Assembly: GCA_037903475.1 (NCBI GenBank) | Contig: JBAJFG010000232.1 | Coordinates: forward strand, 744,001-808,000 | DNA from: Ancylostoma caninum | Taxonomy: Eukaryota; Nematoda; Chromadorea; Rhabditida; Ancylostomatidae | Reading direction: 5' to 3' | Length of the DNA stretch: 64,000 nucleotides | Shown here: positions 22,382 through 33,275 of the stretch, in pieces | How positions within the stretch are numbered: position 1 is the stretch's first letter | Layout of the letters: each line of letters begins with the position of its first letter | The notes under the pieces: model-generated | What the model saw: the letters and a program-made list of their open reading frames with translations, nothing else | The model's database searches: none | What the model was told of the DNA's origin: nothing | Translations under genes and position numbers: made by a program

Positions 22382-22648
22382 ATGCAACCCGGTGCAACAC
22401 CGGAAACACTGAAATCGCGTCGAAAAACGTACGGTAAGCACATGGAAAACGGAGTCATTCTCAGTGGTGCACAAACTACAACAGTAGGTCAGGATCTCGT
22501 GGTGGGACCAGCACGCCCCATTTATTTCGATTGCTCCAAGATCTTTCAGAAAAGAATTCAAGAGTTTCCGGAACAGTTGCAGCGTGAGGACAGACTTTTT
22601 CTGGAAGTACACCAGCACCAGGATTCAGACGCACTTTCGGAACGGTGA
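22382..22648 (+). CDS. Unidentified 88-codon frame, possibly exonic
   Basis: The frame begins MQPGATPETLKSRRKTYG and ends HQDSDALSER before a TGA. A TACG|GTAAGC donor lies right after KTYG and an acceptor-like ACAACAG lies further on, so the frame may be either one exon or two exons around a short intron. Upstream is a TAACAG acceptor-like site at about 22370. Composition is protein-like (YFDCSKIFQKRIQEFPEQLQ) but I recognise no family. It could be a chance frame. Confidence 0.25.
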   Translation: MQPGATPETLKSRRKTYGKHMENGVILSGAQTTTVGQDLVVGPARPIYFDCSKIFQKRIQEFPEQLQREDRLFLEVHQHQDSDALSER

Positions 22649-23819
22649 TAAGCTACCTGGTCATCCAAATCGGACGGATTTCCTAGGCAAGCCCTGAGTT
22701 CTTAACGCCTTTACAACCAACTATTACCCTAAAGTGATATGAGTGGGTAAGATACACCCACCGACCGCAAAGACCGCCCACTCAGAACAATTGGGGAAGA
22801 GCTACCTTCCTGATGACATTCATGAATCCTATTGAAGACAAGCAAAATCTCTACCCATTTAGCATGATTACTAATGCTAAAACAAGTAAACAGTAGTAAT
22901 TATAACAAAAAAAAAAGCTCAAACAGCAACCGTAGTAGACTTACTTACTCTCTATGAGAATCTCCTGCCACAAAGGGATTCCAGTTGAGGGATTAGATCC
23001 CCATCTAAACTATTCTTACTTCAAATCAGGGAGAACTTCACGAATTTTTGGATATTAGAGGCTTGAAAAACGCTATGAATATGGCAGAGTTGAACATTTC
23101 AGAATGAACCGGCTACCTAACCTTACAGGTAACCATTTTCAAAAAAATCTGCATGGCCCTGCAAGAATCCTCACGTACTGAAGAAAAGCACATACTCGCG
23201 AGAATGACCTCCTGATCCCATCTTTCAAACAATAACTACACATGGATGAAACGAATAATACACATTAAGTGTACCTTAAAAGGAGAAATTAACCTAGAAA
23301 ATTGGTATTACAAACTCAGTCACAACGCTCAGACTTGACAAAATCACGCAGCGCAACGAGGACAGCAACGCTCTCCCGATGAACGAACGAAAAAGAAACT
23401 GACAAGTTTGACAACAACGCCACCTTACTGGTGTATTGCAGCACAAACGAATGAATTACCGCTAGTTTCTGTAGCAAAAACATACTCGTCAACAGCTACA
23501 AATATACGACAATAATATACGGATACGAAATTATGAGCGATTTGATAGAAGACTCTAATAACTAGTACACGTTACAAAAACGGATGGTAGTAAGTGAGGA
23601 AAGAGACGTGGCTACCTCGATACAACGCCGCGCCGCCTGGTCGTTGAGACAGCGAACGCTTTCGAGATATGAACACACGCAACTGAAATTCGAATCATTT
23701 ACTTTATGGAATAGCGCAGAAGCACAAATTTGATTCGTACAAGTTAATAAATGTTTTATTTTTAATTGGATAGATAGTTTACCCAAAAGAAACAGCCATG
23801 CCAGCCATAAGAATTTTGT
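22649..23819. other. Stretch with no recognised gene
   Basis: AT-rich DNA, no splice-consistent coding chain, no clear repeat. Confidence 0.4.
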
Positions 23820-24070
23820 AATGGCGGACGCAGAAAGTGGGTGGGAGGGTGGTTGGTGGGGGGGGGGGGGGGGAGTAGGCTGCGAAAAGTGGGGTCTCCG
23901 CTGCTTTGGGGACCCGGACGGAAAATAAAATATTAATTCAAATAGTAAATAATTAATAATTATTACTTCGAAGATAATGAACAATTAAAAATAAACTTAT
24001 ACAAGATTTTCATTTATTTCATGAAATAATTTCGAGAATTCGGCAACTCATTCGCGGAGTGGTGGGGACG
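23820..24070. repeat. Dispersed repeat, copy 1 (partner at 57112-57356)
   Basis: Order of phrases gacgcagaaagtgggtggg, a G-run of about 18, aagtggggtctccgc, ttggggacccggacgg, an AT-rich (aataatta) section, aaaaataaactta and a final ttcg(a/c)...attcg section is shared with 57112-57356. A copy with both halves suggests a short interspersed element. The 140-codon minus frame over it is not a gene. Confidence 0.75.
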
Positions 24071-24384
24071 TTGCGGTTAACCTGTGATAGCCGGGCGCAG
24101 CTACCGCTGTTTCACGATTCAGTGGGGTCTCAGTCACTGGATTTCAGTCCAGGTGAGGATTTTCGCTACGTTCTCTCTTCATACATTGTTTTGCATCCCG
24201 TAATGCTGTGTAAGCAACAACAAAACACCAACTTAGGCGGAAATCTGGTGAATTGAACAAAGTTCGCCAGCCCGAAATCTGGTAAATTGAACGAAGGTCG
24301 CCCTAGGGTATAAAAAATCAACCGCAACATGCATACACTGTTGCACTATCGGCCTCAACAACTTTCTATAATTTGTATTTTATA

Positions 24385-25080
24385 CAGAGTGGTGCATAAT
24401 TATGGTGACAAAAATAGGCACTCATTTAAAACTCATTTCGACTCCGTATAAAACTTTATCATGGTATTCTTGCTTGCTACTGAACATTAAACAAAATCAT
24501 GTATTGACATCGGAAATATGCATTTACCGCTGCATCGACTCTGAGACACTCACAGTCGTTGATGCTGGCACGCCGGCGATATCGTCGACTTCACTCCTAT
24601 CCAAATGAACTTCCCTTCAACATTTATGAAGGAAAAATCAAAGTGTTCCTATCCCTGTGAGCTTTTTACAAAGTCATTGCCCCAAAAACCGGGCTGAACG
24701 ATGCATGAGATGGAAATTAGGGGTTTCTTAGTGCTAATCGTCAAAATTATTGAAGTCATGCATTTTTTTCGTTTCCTGCAAGTAACATCGAGCCTATCAT
24801 TTCCGTTTCTATCAGGATTTGCCCCCAACTATGCACTGCTTTGAATCATTGTAATTTGAAAACGCAGCATGCTAAAACAGCATCGCTTTAAAAATGGGCG
24901 TTGGCTTCGCGATAACATTAGGTAAAAACCAGACGGAAATTTTACGTTTTATGTTAGTATTGAAAGGATGACCAGGACCTAACAAATAAATAGATATAAT
25001 TCCGAGTGAGATGCAGAAATCTAGAATAAATTGCAGAAGTGGAAGCTTGCACAGCGTCACCATAATTATGGGCCACCCTG
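24385..25080. mobile_element. Non-autonomous Tc1/mariner-type element with TA target duplication
   Basis: Left end cagagtggtgcataattatg at 24385 and the mirrored right end cataattatgggccaccctg ending at 25080 form inverted repeats of about 25-28 bp with few mismatches; TA flanks both sides (24383-24384 and 25081-25082). The 696 bp interior has no recognisable transposase. The terminal sequence resembles ends of Tc1/mariner elements, which target TA. Confidence 0.75.
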
Positions 25081-25540
25081 TAGTATGGAATATTGCAGGG
25101 AAGGCATGGAAGGATTGCAATACTGCTCATCCAAGAAAATCCTTCAGTTCAAGAGACTCAGAGTCTTGTAAGTCCGCTATTCTTTCATCACGCTCGGTGG
25201 TGAATTGAAATTTGTTTATGTGGAGCGGTACTCCGAAGTGTTTGAGCAAAACCTCTCAATTTCTCCACATTGCTGATATGCTGCAGCGTCCAAACAAACT
25301 CTAGCAATATCCAGCTAAGGCGGATTGGAGGAGAAAAGCTCACTTTATCTAAGCTTAGCCCATCACTACTCTATTTGCCTGAGACGGTTCACGTCATCAA
25401 AGAAATTAGATGGGATGCGAGAAATGGAAAGCTCACTTCAAAGCCTACCTCTCCCCCTTTTTGAAGAAGAAAAAACTTCCAAAAGTAATGGCCTCATATG
25501 CTATGTTCTCAACACTAAGATGTCACCAGTGTCTATTGTA

Positions 25541-26641
25541 TTAGGTTGTAGGGAAAGTTCTCGCGGTTTTTGAAACATTTAATTTCATCGACTTTTTCAA
25601 AAATAGGGGAACAGATCGAGAAATAAATAAATCACCATCACGTCCTATCATCCTTCGACAATTTCTGGAAAGCCTTTCGATGCCTTCGGCACAGAACTGT
25701 TGTGGCACTAATTCGAAAAAGTTGTTGAACCAGCGATCGAAGCCAGCTTCATTATTGGACGCTTACCCTTCTATGCCGTTAGAGAGCAATAGGAGAAGGT
25801 GGTAATCTTCAGGGGCAAGGTCAGGGCTGTACGGTGGGCAAGTCAGCACCTCCCATCCAAAGTCGAGTAGCTTCTGGCGAGCCACTTTTGCAATATGTGG
25901 TTGAACATCGTCGAGCAGGAATCGGATAGTGCCGTGATTCGGACGCTTCTCTGCAGTTTTTACGGACAATCTATCAAGCGGCTGACAGCACAGATCTGCT
26001 GTGAGGGCAGTGTAGCGTGCCAATACCTCACAGTGGATGATGCCTTTGCAGTCACACCAAGCACTGATCATAACTTTCAGAGGGTGAAGACCGGCCTTTG
26101 GCTGCGGCTCATACTGCCCATCCTTGCCAACCCAAGGTGATCTGCGCTTGATTTTGACATACACAACCCATTTATATTTCCTGGGAAAAATGGACTTCAC
26201 CCATTTCCTGTAGAGGGCAATTCAGTAGCCACCTCTCCACGTCGCTGGAGATCGCATTCCGTCAAGTCATCTACACCCACTGTGAGAACTTCTACACCTT
26301 TCACAACTGATGCAGGTTATCGGCGATAGTGGTAAGGTGAACATCCAAGACTTGTGTCCTTCACACATAGTTTGCCGTGGATCTGAAGCAATCGACCATT
26401 GTTGATTCCGGATGCGCGTCTTGACAATGCGGAAATTTGAAGCCGCATACTGAAAGGCCGAAAATGTGCTCTTTTGAAAGATCCATCTTTCTGGTAAAGG
26501 TTGTGCAGGAGCTTACAGTGAATAATAACAATGAACTTGCACATACCTGATCTCCTTAAATATACAAAAGGTTGCCGCAAGGCAGTGTGGTGTTAAAAAA
26601 GCATACTTTTGAAAACCGCGAGAACTTTCCCTACAACCTGA
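25541..26641 (-). mobile_element. Mariner-family element, inactivated
   Basis: Ends TTAGGTTGTAGGGAAAGTTC (25541) and its mirror gaactttccctacaacctga (ending 26641) form inverted repeats of about 33 bp, flanked by TA on both sides. The 1101 bp interior carries a decayed minus-strand mariner transposase. The size is slightly under the usual 1.3 kb. The TTAGGTTG terminus is characteristic of mariners. Confidence 0.9.
25610..26500 (-). pseudogene. Mariner transposase pseudogene (D,D34D family)
   Basis: The clearest part is the open frame at 25763-26200 on the minus strand, which includes LHPLKVMISAWCD, RQKLLDFGWEVL and PPYSPDLAPEDYHL, all hallmark mariner signatures. Between the Asp in the LLDDVQPH segment (equivalent of the HQDNARPH Asp) and the Asp of PEDYHL there are 34 residues, the mariner spacing. 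The first catalytic Asp, normally in a DEKW motif, is not present: the equivalent segment reads RKYKW. Upstream, toward 26500, the N-terminal region is broken by several stops, and the C-terminal part (FELVPQQFCAEGIERLSRN, near 25650-25720) continues in another segment after a stop. The gene cannot make an active enzyme. Confidence 0.9.
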
Positions 26642-27106
26642 TATTAAATAATTTTGATTCATAATTATATAATCTAGAAATCTGATCCTGCGAATGCCTC
26701 AAGCTTTGCCAGCAATGCTATTCAGCACACAAGAGAACAACAGGTCATTTATTTACAATAAAAAAGAACTATCTAGGGTGGGAATCTAACTATCAGGCTG
26801 CCAGAGATGAGCAAGTAAGATAAACCCTACATATTGATTCTTTTTCCTTCCCAGACATCCATGGCACTCTAACAAAGGACCTCCTCCAATCATGAACTAA
26901 TTTATGTCTCTTCACCATTATGCGGCATTGCACATGGGGTTCAAGTGTGGTGAAAAATTCCTTCGTAAAAAAACTTTCTACCAGAGTGAAAAAAGAATAA
27001 ACATTCTAGTAACTAGTGAAACAAATGAAAACAGGTTCGAAAAATTGGAACAACATTGTGCCTAATGCAAAAAAAAAACCAAAACAAGACCCACCTGCTT
27101 CGATGA
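26642..27106. other. Downstream flank of the B55 gene
   Basis: No coding content is seen. This is the 3' side of the minus-strand gene ending at 27107; a minus-strand AATAAA lies near 26749-26754, rather far for the main poly(A) signal, and I see no closer canonical one. Confidence 0.4.
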
Positions 27107-30100
27107 TCATTTATCCGAAAAAATATATAGATTGTTCGTTGCAGCCAGTGCAATTATGTTCTCCTTCGGATGCCATGCAGTATGCAAAATTTTTCGTGTG
27201 AAATCGAGCGAATCAGCAGCTAATTCATCATCATTGCTCTTAAAAAAACAACAATCGAGTGAGGACAGCCGTGTCAATTCCGATAAATCAAGTGTTCCAC
27301 TGCAACCTACCTCTCCAGCTACACCACGGCGAGCTCTTTGTGCACGTGCATTCGCACCAGCACATACTCTTCGTGTTCGCAGTATCGAGTGCGGTTCCTG
27401 CGGTCGAGCCTCCCACGTCTTTGCATCCGGTGAGCCACGTGCGTATGTGCGGAACAGATTATGGTAGGAACCGGTCAATATATGCCTGCAATAAGACCAG
27501 AATTGCTAAGTGCTCACCATGCGTGTCCACATAAAAACTGATATACGATTATTCGTGCGCAATACATCTGCATAATTTCAGCGTCTGGAAAGAAAAAAAA
27601 AAGAATGCACCGAAATTCTGTGTTAGTTTCCGTGGAAAAGAGATTTACGTCACGATGGATATGTCGATAGATTCAGGAATATATCCAGAATAATTAACTG
27701 GGGAAATCTGCCAAATATAACAGGTGTAAAAGGGAGAATTTCGCAAGAATTGGAGGAGATAAATGATGGTTCAGAACTTCAGTCTAAGCTCTAATCCATT
27801 TTCAGGCCTTCAAAAAAGATGTTTTAGCAGAAACATTTAGCCGACAACAGAAATCCACCTGGAACCTGGTAAGAGCAGAAGCTCAAAAAGAAGCTACTTC
27901 CAAAATACTATGCAAAAACAAGGAAGTGATCGACATTCAGAAATAAAACGCCATTTAGGAATCAAACCCTCCGGAAAACTTCCCTATGTGCATAACAACA
28001 ATTCTTAGCAGGTTTTCTATTTAATTTCCGTGGATTTTGTAGCTAACTCAAGCGTTGCTAAACATTGTTTTCACACCTAACTATGATTATGCTAAGCTTC
28101 CTTACTTTTCGTTGACTCCCAACGACAAAATAAAATTCATGGGAGGGGGTCAGGGGTCAAAATGGTGATGGCAAAAGCTGAATTCGTAAATCCCCTCCCC
28201 CCTCTCCCCTTCCCATTTTTGTAAAGTAACTTCTACCCCTCACCCCACAACTAGCTCTCAGAATCAGGGATCAGTAGATTCCCCCAACTAAATTTATTTA
28301 TTGATTCACTTATTTCTTATTTTTATCCTCTTCTAAAACCATTTTTCTCTGCAGAAATACTATGCAGCAGCCTCCCCGCCCCCCCCCCCCCCCAGCTCCT
28401 TACCACGCCACTCCACCTCCTCTCCAACATGAGCTTCCTGATAATCTATCGTTCCTAGCTTGACCATGAATCAAAATCACTGTCTACCCCTGCCACTGTA
28501 GTGGAACTAGCAATTAGTAGAGAGGAGGTACATCAGCCATAATGATATGGCAACAAGAAAATTTTGCACCATTTTTGCTTTCAATTCCTATAGCAAATCC
28601 TTGCCCAAAGAATATTAGCACTCATTTCGATGTAAACAATATCGAATGCCTCTTCGTGCGTGATCAACAAAAACAAGAGAAAAATCGATTGCGTAAAGAA
28701 AACATCATCGTTCCGAAGCGAAAATTTACATAAACACATAAGATTACGTCGAGACAAAGAACTCACTTATCATCACCGCTCCATCCACACTCAAATTTAT
28801 CGAATATCGAGTCGTTTTCGTAAAGAGCACATAATTTCGTTCGCAGGTGGTCGTGCACGGCGTACGTTTCGATCGGTCGATTTTCCATGTTCAGGTCCCA
28901 GACCTTCAAATTAACCAACTATATCTCCTCGTATATGGAGAAAATATGGAATAAAAAAGTGTAGAAGCTATTGACAAAATGATAGCATTGACGGCCAAAT
29001 GACCACCTGTACGAAAACGCAAAATCCTGCCAAAAAAAAACGGGTAAAAATGAAGTGAAGGGAACAAATGCGAACCTTCACAGTCAAGTAATCCCTTGTC
29101 AGAAGATACCGACCATTATGCGAGAACTTAATATCGCTGACACTGGCGATTATTTCCGAGAAAAATGAACGTGCACTTGGATCTTCGACTTCTTCGTATA
29201 CTAAAACTACCGATGAGAAGTTACATAAAGCATATAACATGGTTAAGCAGAAGAAAAGAGGGTTTTCGAGAAGGAAAATACAAAAAAAAAGTTAAGAAAG
29301 AAAAAGAATACAAGTGCACCCACTTTTTGCGTGCGCATCACATAGCGCTCTATCCCTCATGTCACAGAGACGAATTGAGCCTTTACTCGACGAGTAAACA
29401 AACCTTAACAACAGCTTTCAAGAAAAAAGTAGAAAAATCACGATGGAAAAGTTCAGTTAAGGAAATAAACCCACAAAAAAAAACAACAACAAACAAACCC
29501 ACCAATTGCATTGACTAGGATGAAATTCTGCTGCAGTGATCACTTCGGTTAATTCTTCCATATTCGTCGGTTTGATATCAACAATATCTACAAAACAATA
29601 CTTTACCCAAATAAACTATCCAAGATATGGTACAAGTAAACTTACTAAATGACTCGTTCGTAATCTCATGGTGCCACAAGTTGATCCGGAGATCGTCGGC
29701 GGAGAGGAAAGTCTCCTGCAAGGCGAAACATGATCGCCTCAGAAACCCAACCACGGAAGGAGGAGCTCCAAAAAAAACTCACTTGGTCCGAATTGACTGA
29801 TATGCTATTGACATGATATGTGTGAGCATTTCCATACACTCTTCGAGGACTAGCCTCCACAATTAATTCCATAGGTACTATACTGGGGATTTGTAGACTG
29901 CCAACGAACCTGCAATGCCTAATTCATCATCCGAGCAAGATAAGGACAAACCCCATTGTTCATATAATTACCAGACAGCAGAGAGATAGTAGGCAAGGGT
30001 AAACAATATAATAAAACGCAAAAAAGGGAATAGGCCAGGCAAGTGCTTTTCTACACAGACCTTTAGCTTCCACTTATCCAGACCTTTAGCCTCCACTTAT

Positions 30101-33100
30101 CCAATGACAAGGAATTTCGTAAGATAATCAACGGATGCACAATGAAATGTTCACATTTTGACGCAAAAAAAACTCATTGCCCTGGATTGTAACCCTATTA
30201 TTCAAAGAAAAGACTTATTTGGAAAGGAAAGTTTGTTGCTGATGAAAAAAAAGTTTGTTATTAGAAAGGTCTCATAACGAATAACCATCCCACATTTTAC
30301 ATTTGTTAGTTGCCTTTGTTAATTTCCAAAGAACCTTTCTTCAACTAGTCTGAACTAGATCGTTTTCATCATTCAAGGCTCTCAAGTAACGCAACCGTCT
30401 CTCCCCCCCCCCCCCTCCCTTCCGAAAAAACCCATTGGATAAATACGAGTCGATTAATATCCTAGCTTACCACCTCATAACTATTATTCATGTATACCCT
30501 TCGACAGTTCTCAAAGAAAATCAAGCTTGGGATTTGTCCAAGACAGAAATTGTATATCATGCATGTCAATCACACATAAACGGACCATTTTCTAGAAGAC
30601 CCAACAGGGAATACGTCCAAGAGAAAGGCAGAAATTCATTTACAACATTGAAATTTCCATAGATTAAACACAGTCCTCGCATAAATGAGAATAATAGAAA
30701 AGTGGTGGACAGTAGGAACAACATATGAAGAAAAAAAAAAGAACAAAGAAAGAAAAAGAAACGTACTGTCCACGCCTGATATTCCAAGAATCGTCGGCTA
30801 CTTTTCGCTCACGTTCGCTGATTTTCCACAACTTTACAGTTTTGTCTAGAACAACATACTCCGCGGTACTCATACTTATAACTCCAAAAACAAGAAGAAA
30901 ACCCTGCAAACTCACCATTTGTTGAGAGTATGAAATTCGCTGCGTTCTTTTTCTTCAACCATTTAATTTGGTTAATTTTCTCCTCTATTTCTAGCGATTT
31001 CAAGTAGTCAAATTCAGGTTCATGTGATTGAAACGTTGAGTACACATTGTACTCTCGCGATCGTGCACCGTTTACATATTTGCCCTGCAAATATTCTCAT
31101 AAATGAACGCATACCTCTATAGACACGCCAAGTCACATAAATTAGACCTATGAACGTGGGCTGAGAATATTTGACATGGCATGAGAATGCATTCCGCAAA
31201 TTCACCTAGAGAGTAGTATCTTTCTAACAAAACCTAGGAGAGTACGAATGAAGTACAATCTTCTACGACTTTTGAAGCCTTTACAGCCAGAATAACCAAA
31301 TTTAACATACAAGTACCTCACATAATGGGGAAAGGTCTTGTAATTTAGCCATCCTGGGGAGTTTTAAGGTGCAAAGACCAATAAATGAACTAGGATACCC
31401 TAAGGAAGCACAGGAAACGGGTACTTCCACCAATTCTCAACGATTTCACTACAATGAAGCAAGATGCTCAAAATTCTGCTTCCCAAATAATGAAATTTTA
31501 ACGGTCACTCTCCTCACCTGTTCCCGACTCAGCTCAAACCATCTGTCTTTCACCAGAAAAGCTAAAACCACTCCCATTACCTCTTTTCTCTCTCCATTTT
31601 ACTTCAGCACATAATTGTAGGCTTGAAGATCCTAGCGGTCTTACTGCTGCTGATCTCTTTCTTTAACTTCCAGAGGACGCATGCATCACTGAGTTTACCC
31701 AGGGTAAATGTGTTGACGCCCACGTTAAAGATGGGTAAATTTGAGTAATGTCAACACATTCGCCCTGGGTAATCTCAATGATGCAGGCGGCCCCAGGCTC
31801 AAGGAAAACGAGAAATCTCCTCATCACATTCCCATAATTACATAACTATTTTCTCGCATATGGAGTAATCTTTTTTTTTGCAGCTCAAATGTGATGGAAT
31901 TACTTTCTTCCACTCTCAAGAACAATTCAGGGGAAAGATTTGCAAAAATTGTAAAAAAAACAACACTTGCACAAAATATAGTTTAAAAAAATCTAGCTCG
32001 TAAATAACAAATAACCTGTACGGCCTAGGCCCTTTCTAGGGGTCAAATTTACTTGAAAACGAAAAAAAAATTCGAATAACTGCCATGAAAACTAGACCTG
32101 TTGTTCATTCCAGAGAACCGTGAAGACCCGAAAGAACGTCACACTCATGACCCTTATATCAACTTCAACATATAATCATTTTTCGAAATCATGCAGTATT
32201 TTCAATGACTTGAGACACCGAATCAGCTGCAAAATTTCCCAGGCGACCATTCTCATTTCTCAGGCCCCAATGCACTTTTTCCTGGAGAATCTCGTGGCTC
32301 TAATTAAAATTCGAAGTCGCTTTGAGGATGACGTCTGTCAACAACAAAAATCGCATAGGTGACGTTAATTTAACGTCTTTTGCTTTGCGGACACAGAAAA
32401 ACCGTCATATAAGGGAAAACAGTTGAGCTGGCCGCGTAATGCACACATGATCTAGTGTGGAGCCAAGCACGATAAAAAGGTGGTAATGACCACACATTTC
32501 AGTTGTTTTGCAGTTACTTTCCAAGCAAAAATGGAAGCTCAGTATTACGATAAAGTGCCTAAAAGATCAAAGACATTCTATAGTGAATTTCAATATAGAC
32601 CAGACTGCCCTTATTTAACTGCAGCAATAATTTACAGCTCACAAATTCAAAAGACCTCTCCAATAATCCAATAATAGTCCCCAAAACCGCTTCATTTCCC
32701 ACTAGTGAGAATATTTTTCATCAAACGTGCAAACGAAAAGACTGCCGGGAAGGCTGAAGATTACAAATCAATAATCTCGCCCTATTACTTCATCGCACTG
32801 GAATAATTGCGTGCATGTGCTAATCCGCGAAAAGCGTGCTAATCTCATCCTTGTCACCCTGCAAATGTCATGCTGCTAAAATCGTATTCTCACTAAGGAG
32901 TGCTCACAAAACCAACACTTTGATCTCTCTGGAAAATGACGACTCGTCCGCCTTTGTCTCCAGTGGCCAAGTATTCACCATCATGGGAGAACTCGACGCA
33001 CGATATAACATCAGCTGAACATCGAACAATGAGTCAACACAATTAAAAATGCAGGAGTGCAATAACTGGCAAGGAAATCAAACAAAAATCTCTGAATAAT

Positions 33101-33269
33101 CGTAAATGTTATTGCGAAAAGGTGGCAAAAACACATGACTACCTTCAGTATGCGTGTCATCTCCTTCTATGTTTCCTTTCACTTGACTGAACCGCCATTC
33201 TATGGCCGGCTCTAGCGGTTCTGACGTATCCATAGACGTACCGGCTGGTTCGTCCACCTCCATTACCAT
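27107..33269 (-). CDS. sur-6: PP2A regulatory subunit B55 (SUR-6-type), 11 exons, 494 aa
   Basis: B55 subunits are WD40 beta-propellers that hold the PP2A catalytic/scaffold dimer and select substrates; SUR-6 is the C. elegans member. Coding exons in transcript order: 33143-33269, 32908-33014, 30916-31084, 30767-30845, 29783-29909, 29646-29715, 29503-29587, 29324-29403, 29076-29200, 28767-28903, 27107-27485. Every junction is GT-AG and phases agree; total 1485 nt. Family hallmarks appear in order: WRFSQVKG near the start, [157 protein letters not shown] and the closing [11 protein letters not shown] linker of roughly 50 residues in the last exon, before DSLDF, is longer than in vertebrate B55. 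The start is [14 protein letters not shown] two codons later is an alternative. A TTTTTCAG acceptor three bases before the ATG suggests trans-splicing or a 5' UTR exon. Confidence 0.95.
31682..31790. repeat. ACCCAGGGT-family foldback inside a B55 intron
   Basis: gcatcactgagtttacccagg at the left and ccctgggtaatctcaatgatgca at the right are mirrored, about 105 bp apart, with the typical internal gttgacgcccacgttaaagatgggtaaattt phrase. It lies in the 1.8 kb intron between coding exons 2 and 3. Confidence 0.8.
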
Positions 33270-33275
33270 ACTCTG
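33270..33275 (-). promoter_or_regulatory. Splice-acceptor signal just upstream of the B55 start (possible SL trans-splice site)
   Basis: On the minus strand a T-rich tract ends in CAG at 33275-33273, followed by AGT and then ATG. With no obvious 5' exon visible this is the arrangement expected for spliced-leader addition in nematodes; a remote non-coding exon in 33.3-37.6 kb is the alternative. Confidence 0.5.

Noticed and set aside
23562..23984. 140-codon minus frame with a poly-Pro stretch
   Set aside because: The Pro run comes from the G homopolymer of a dispersed repeat.
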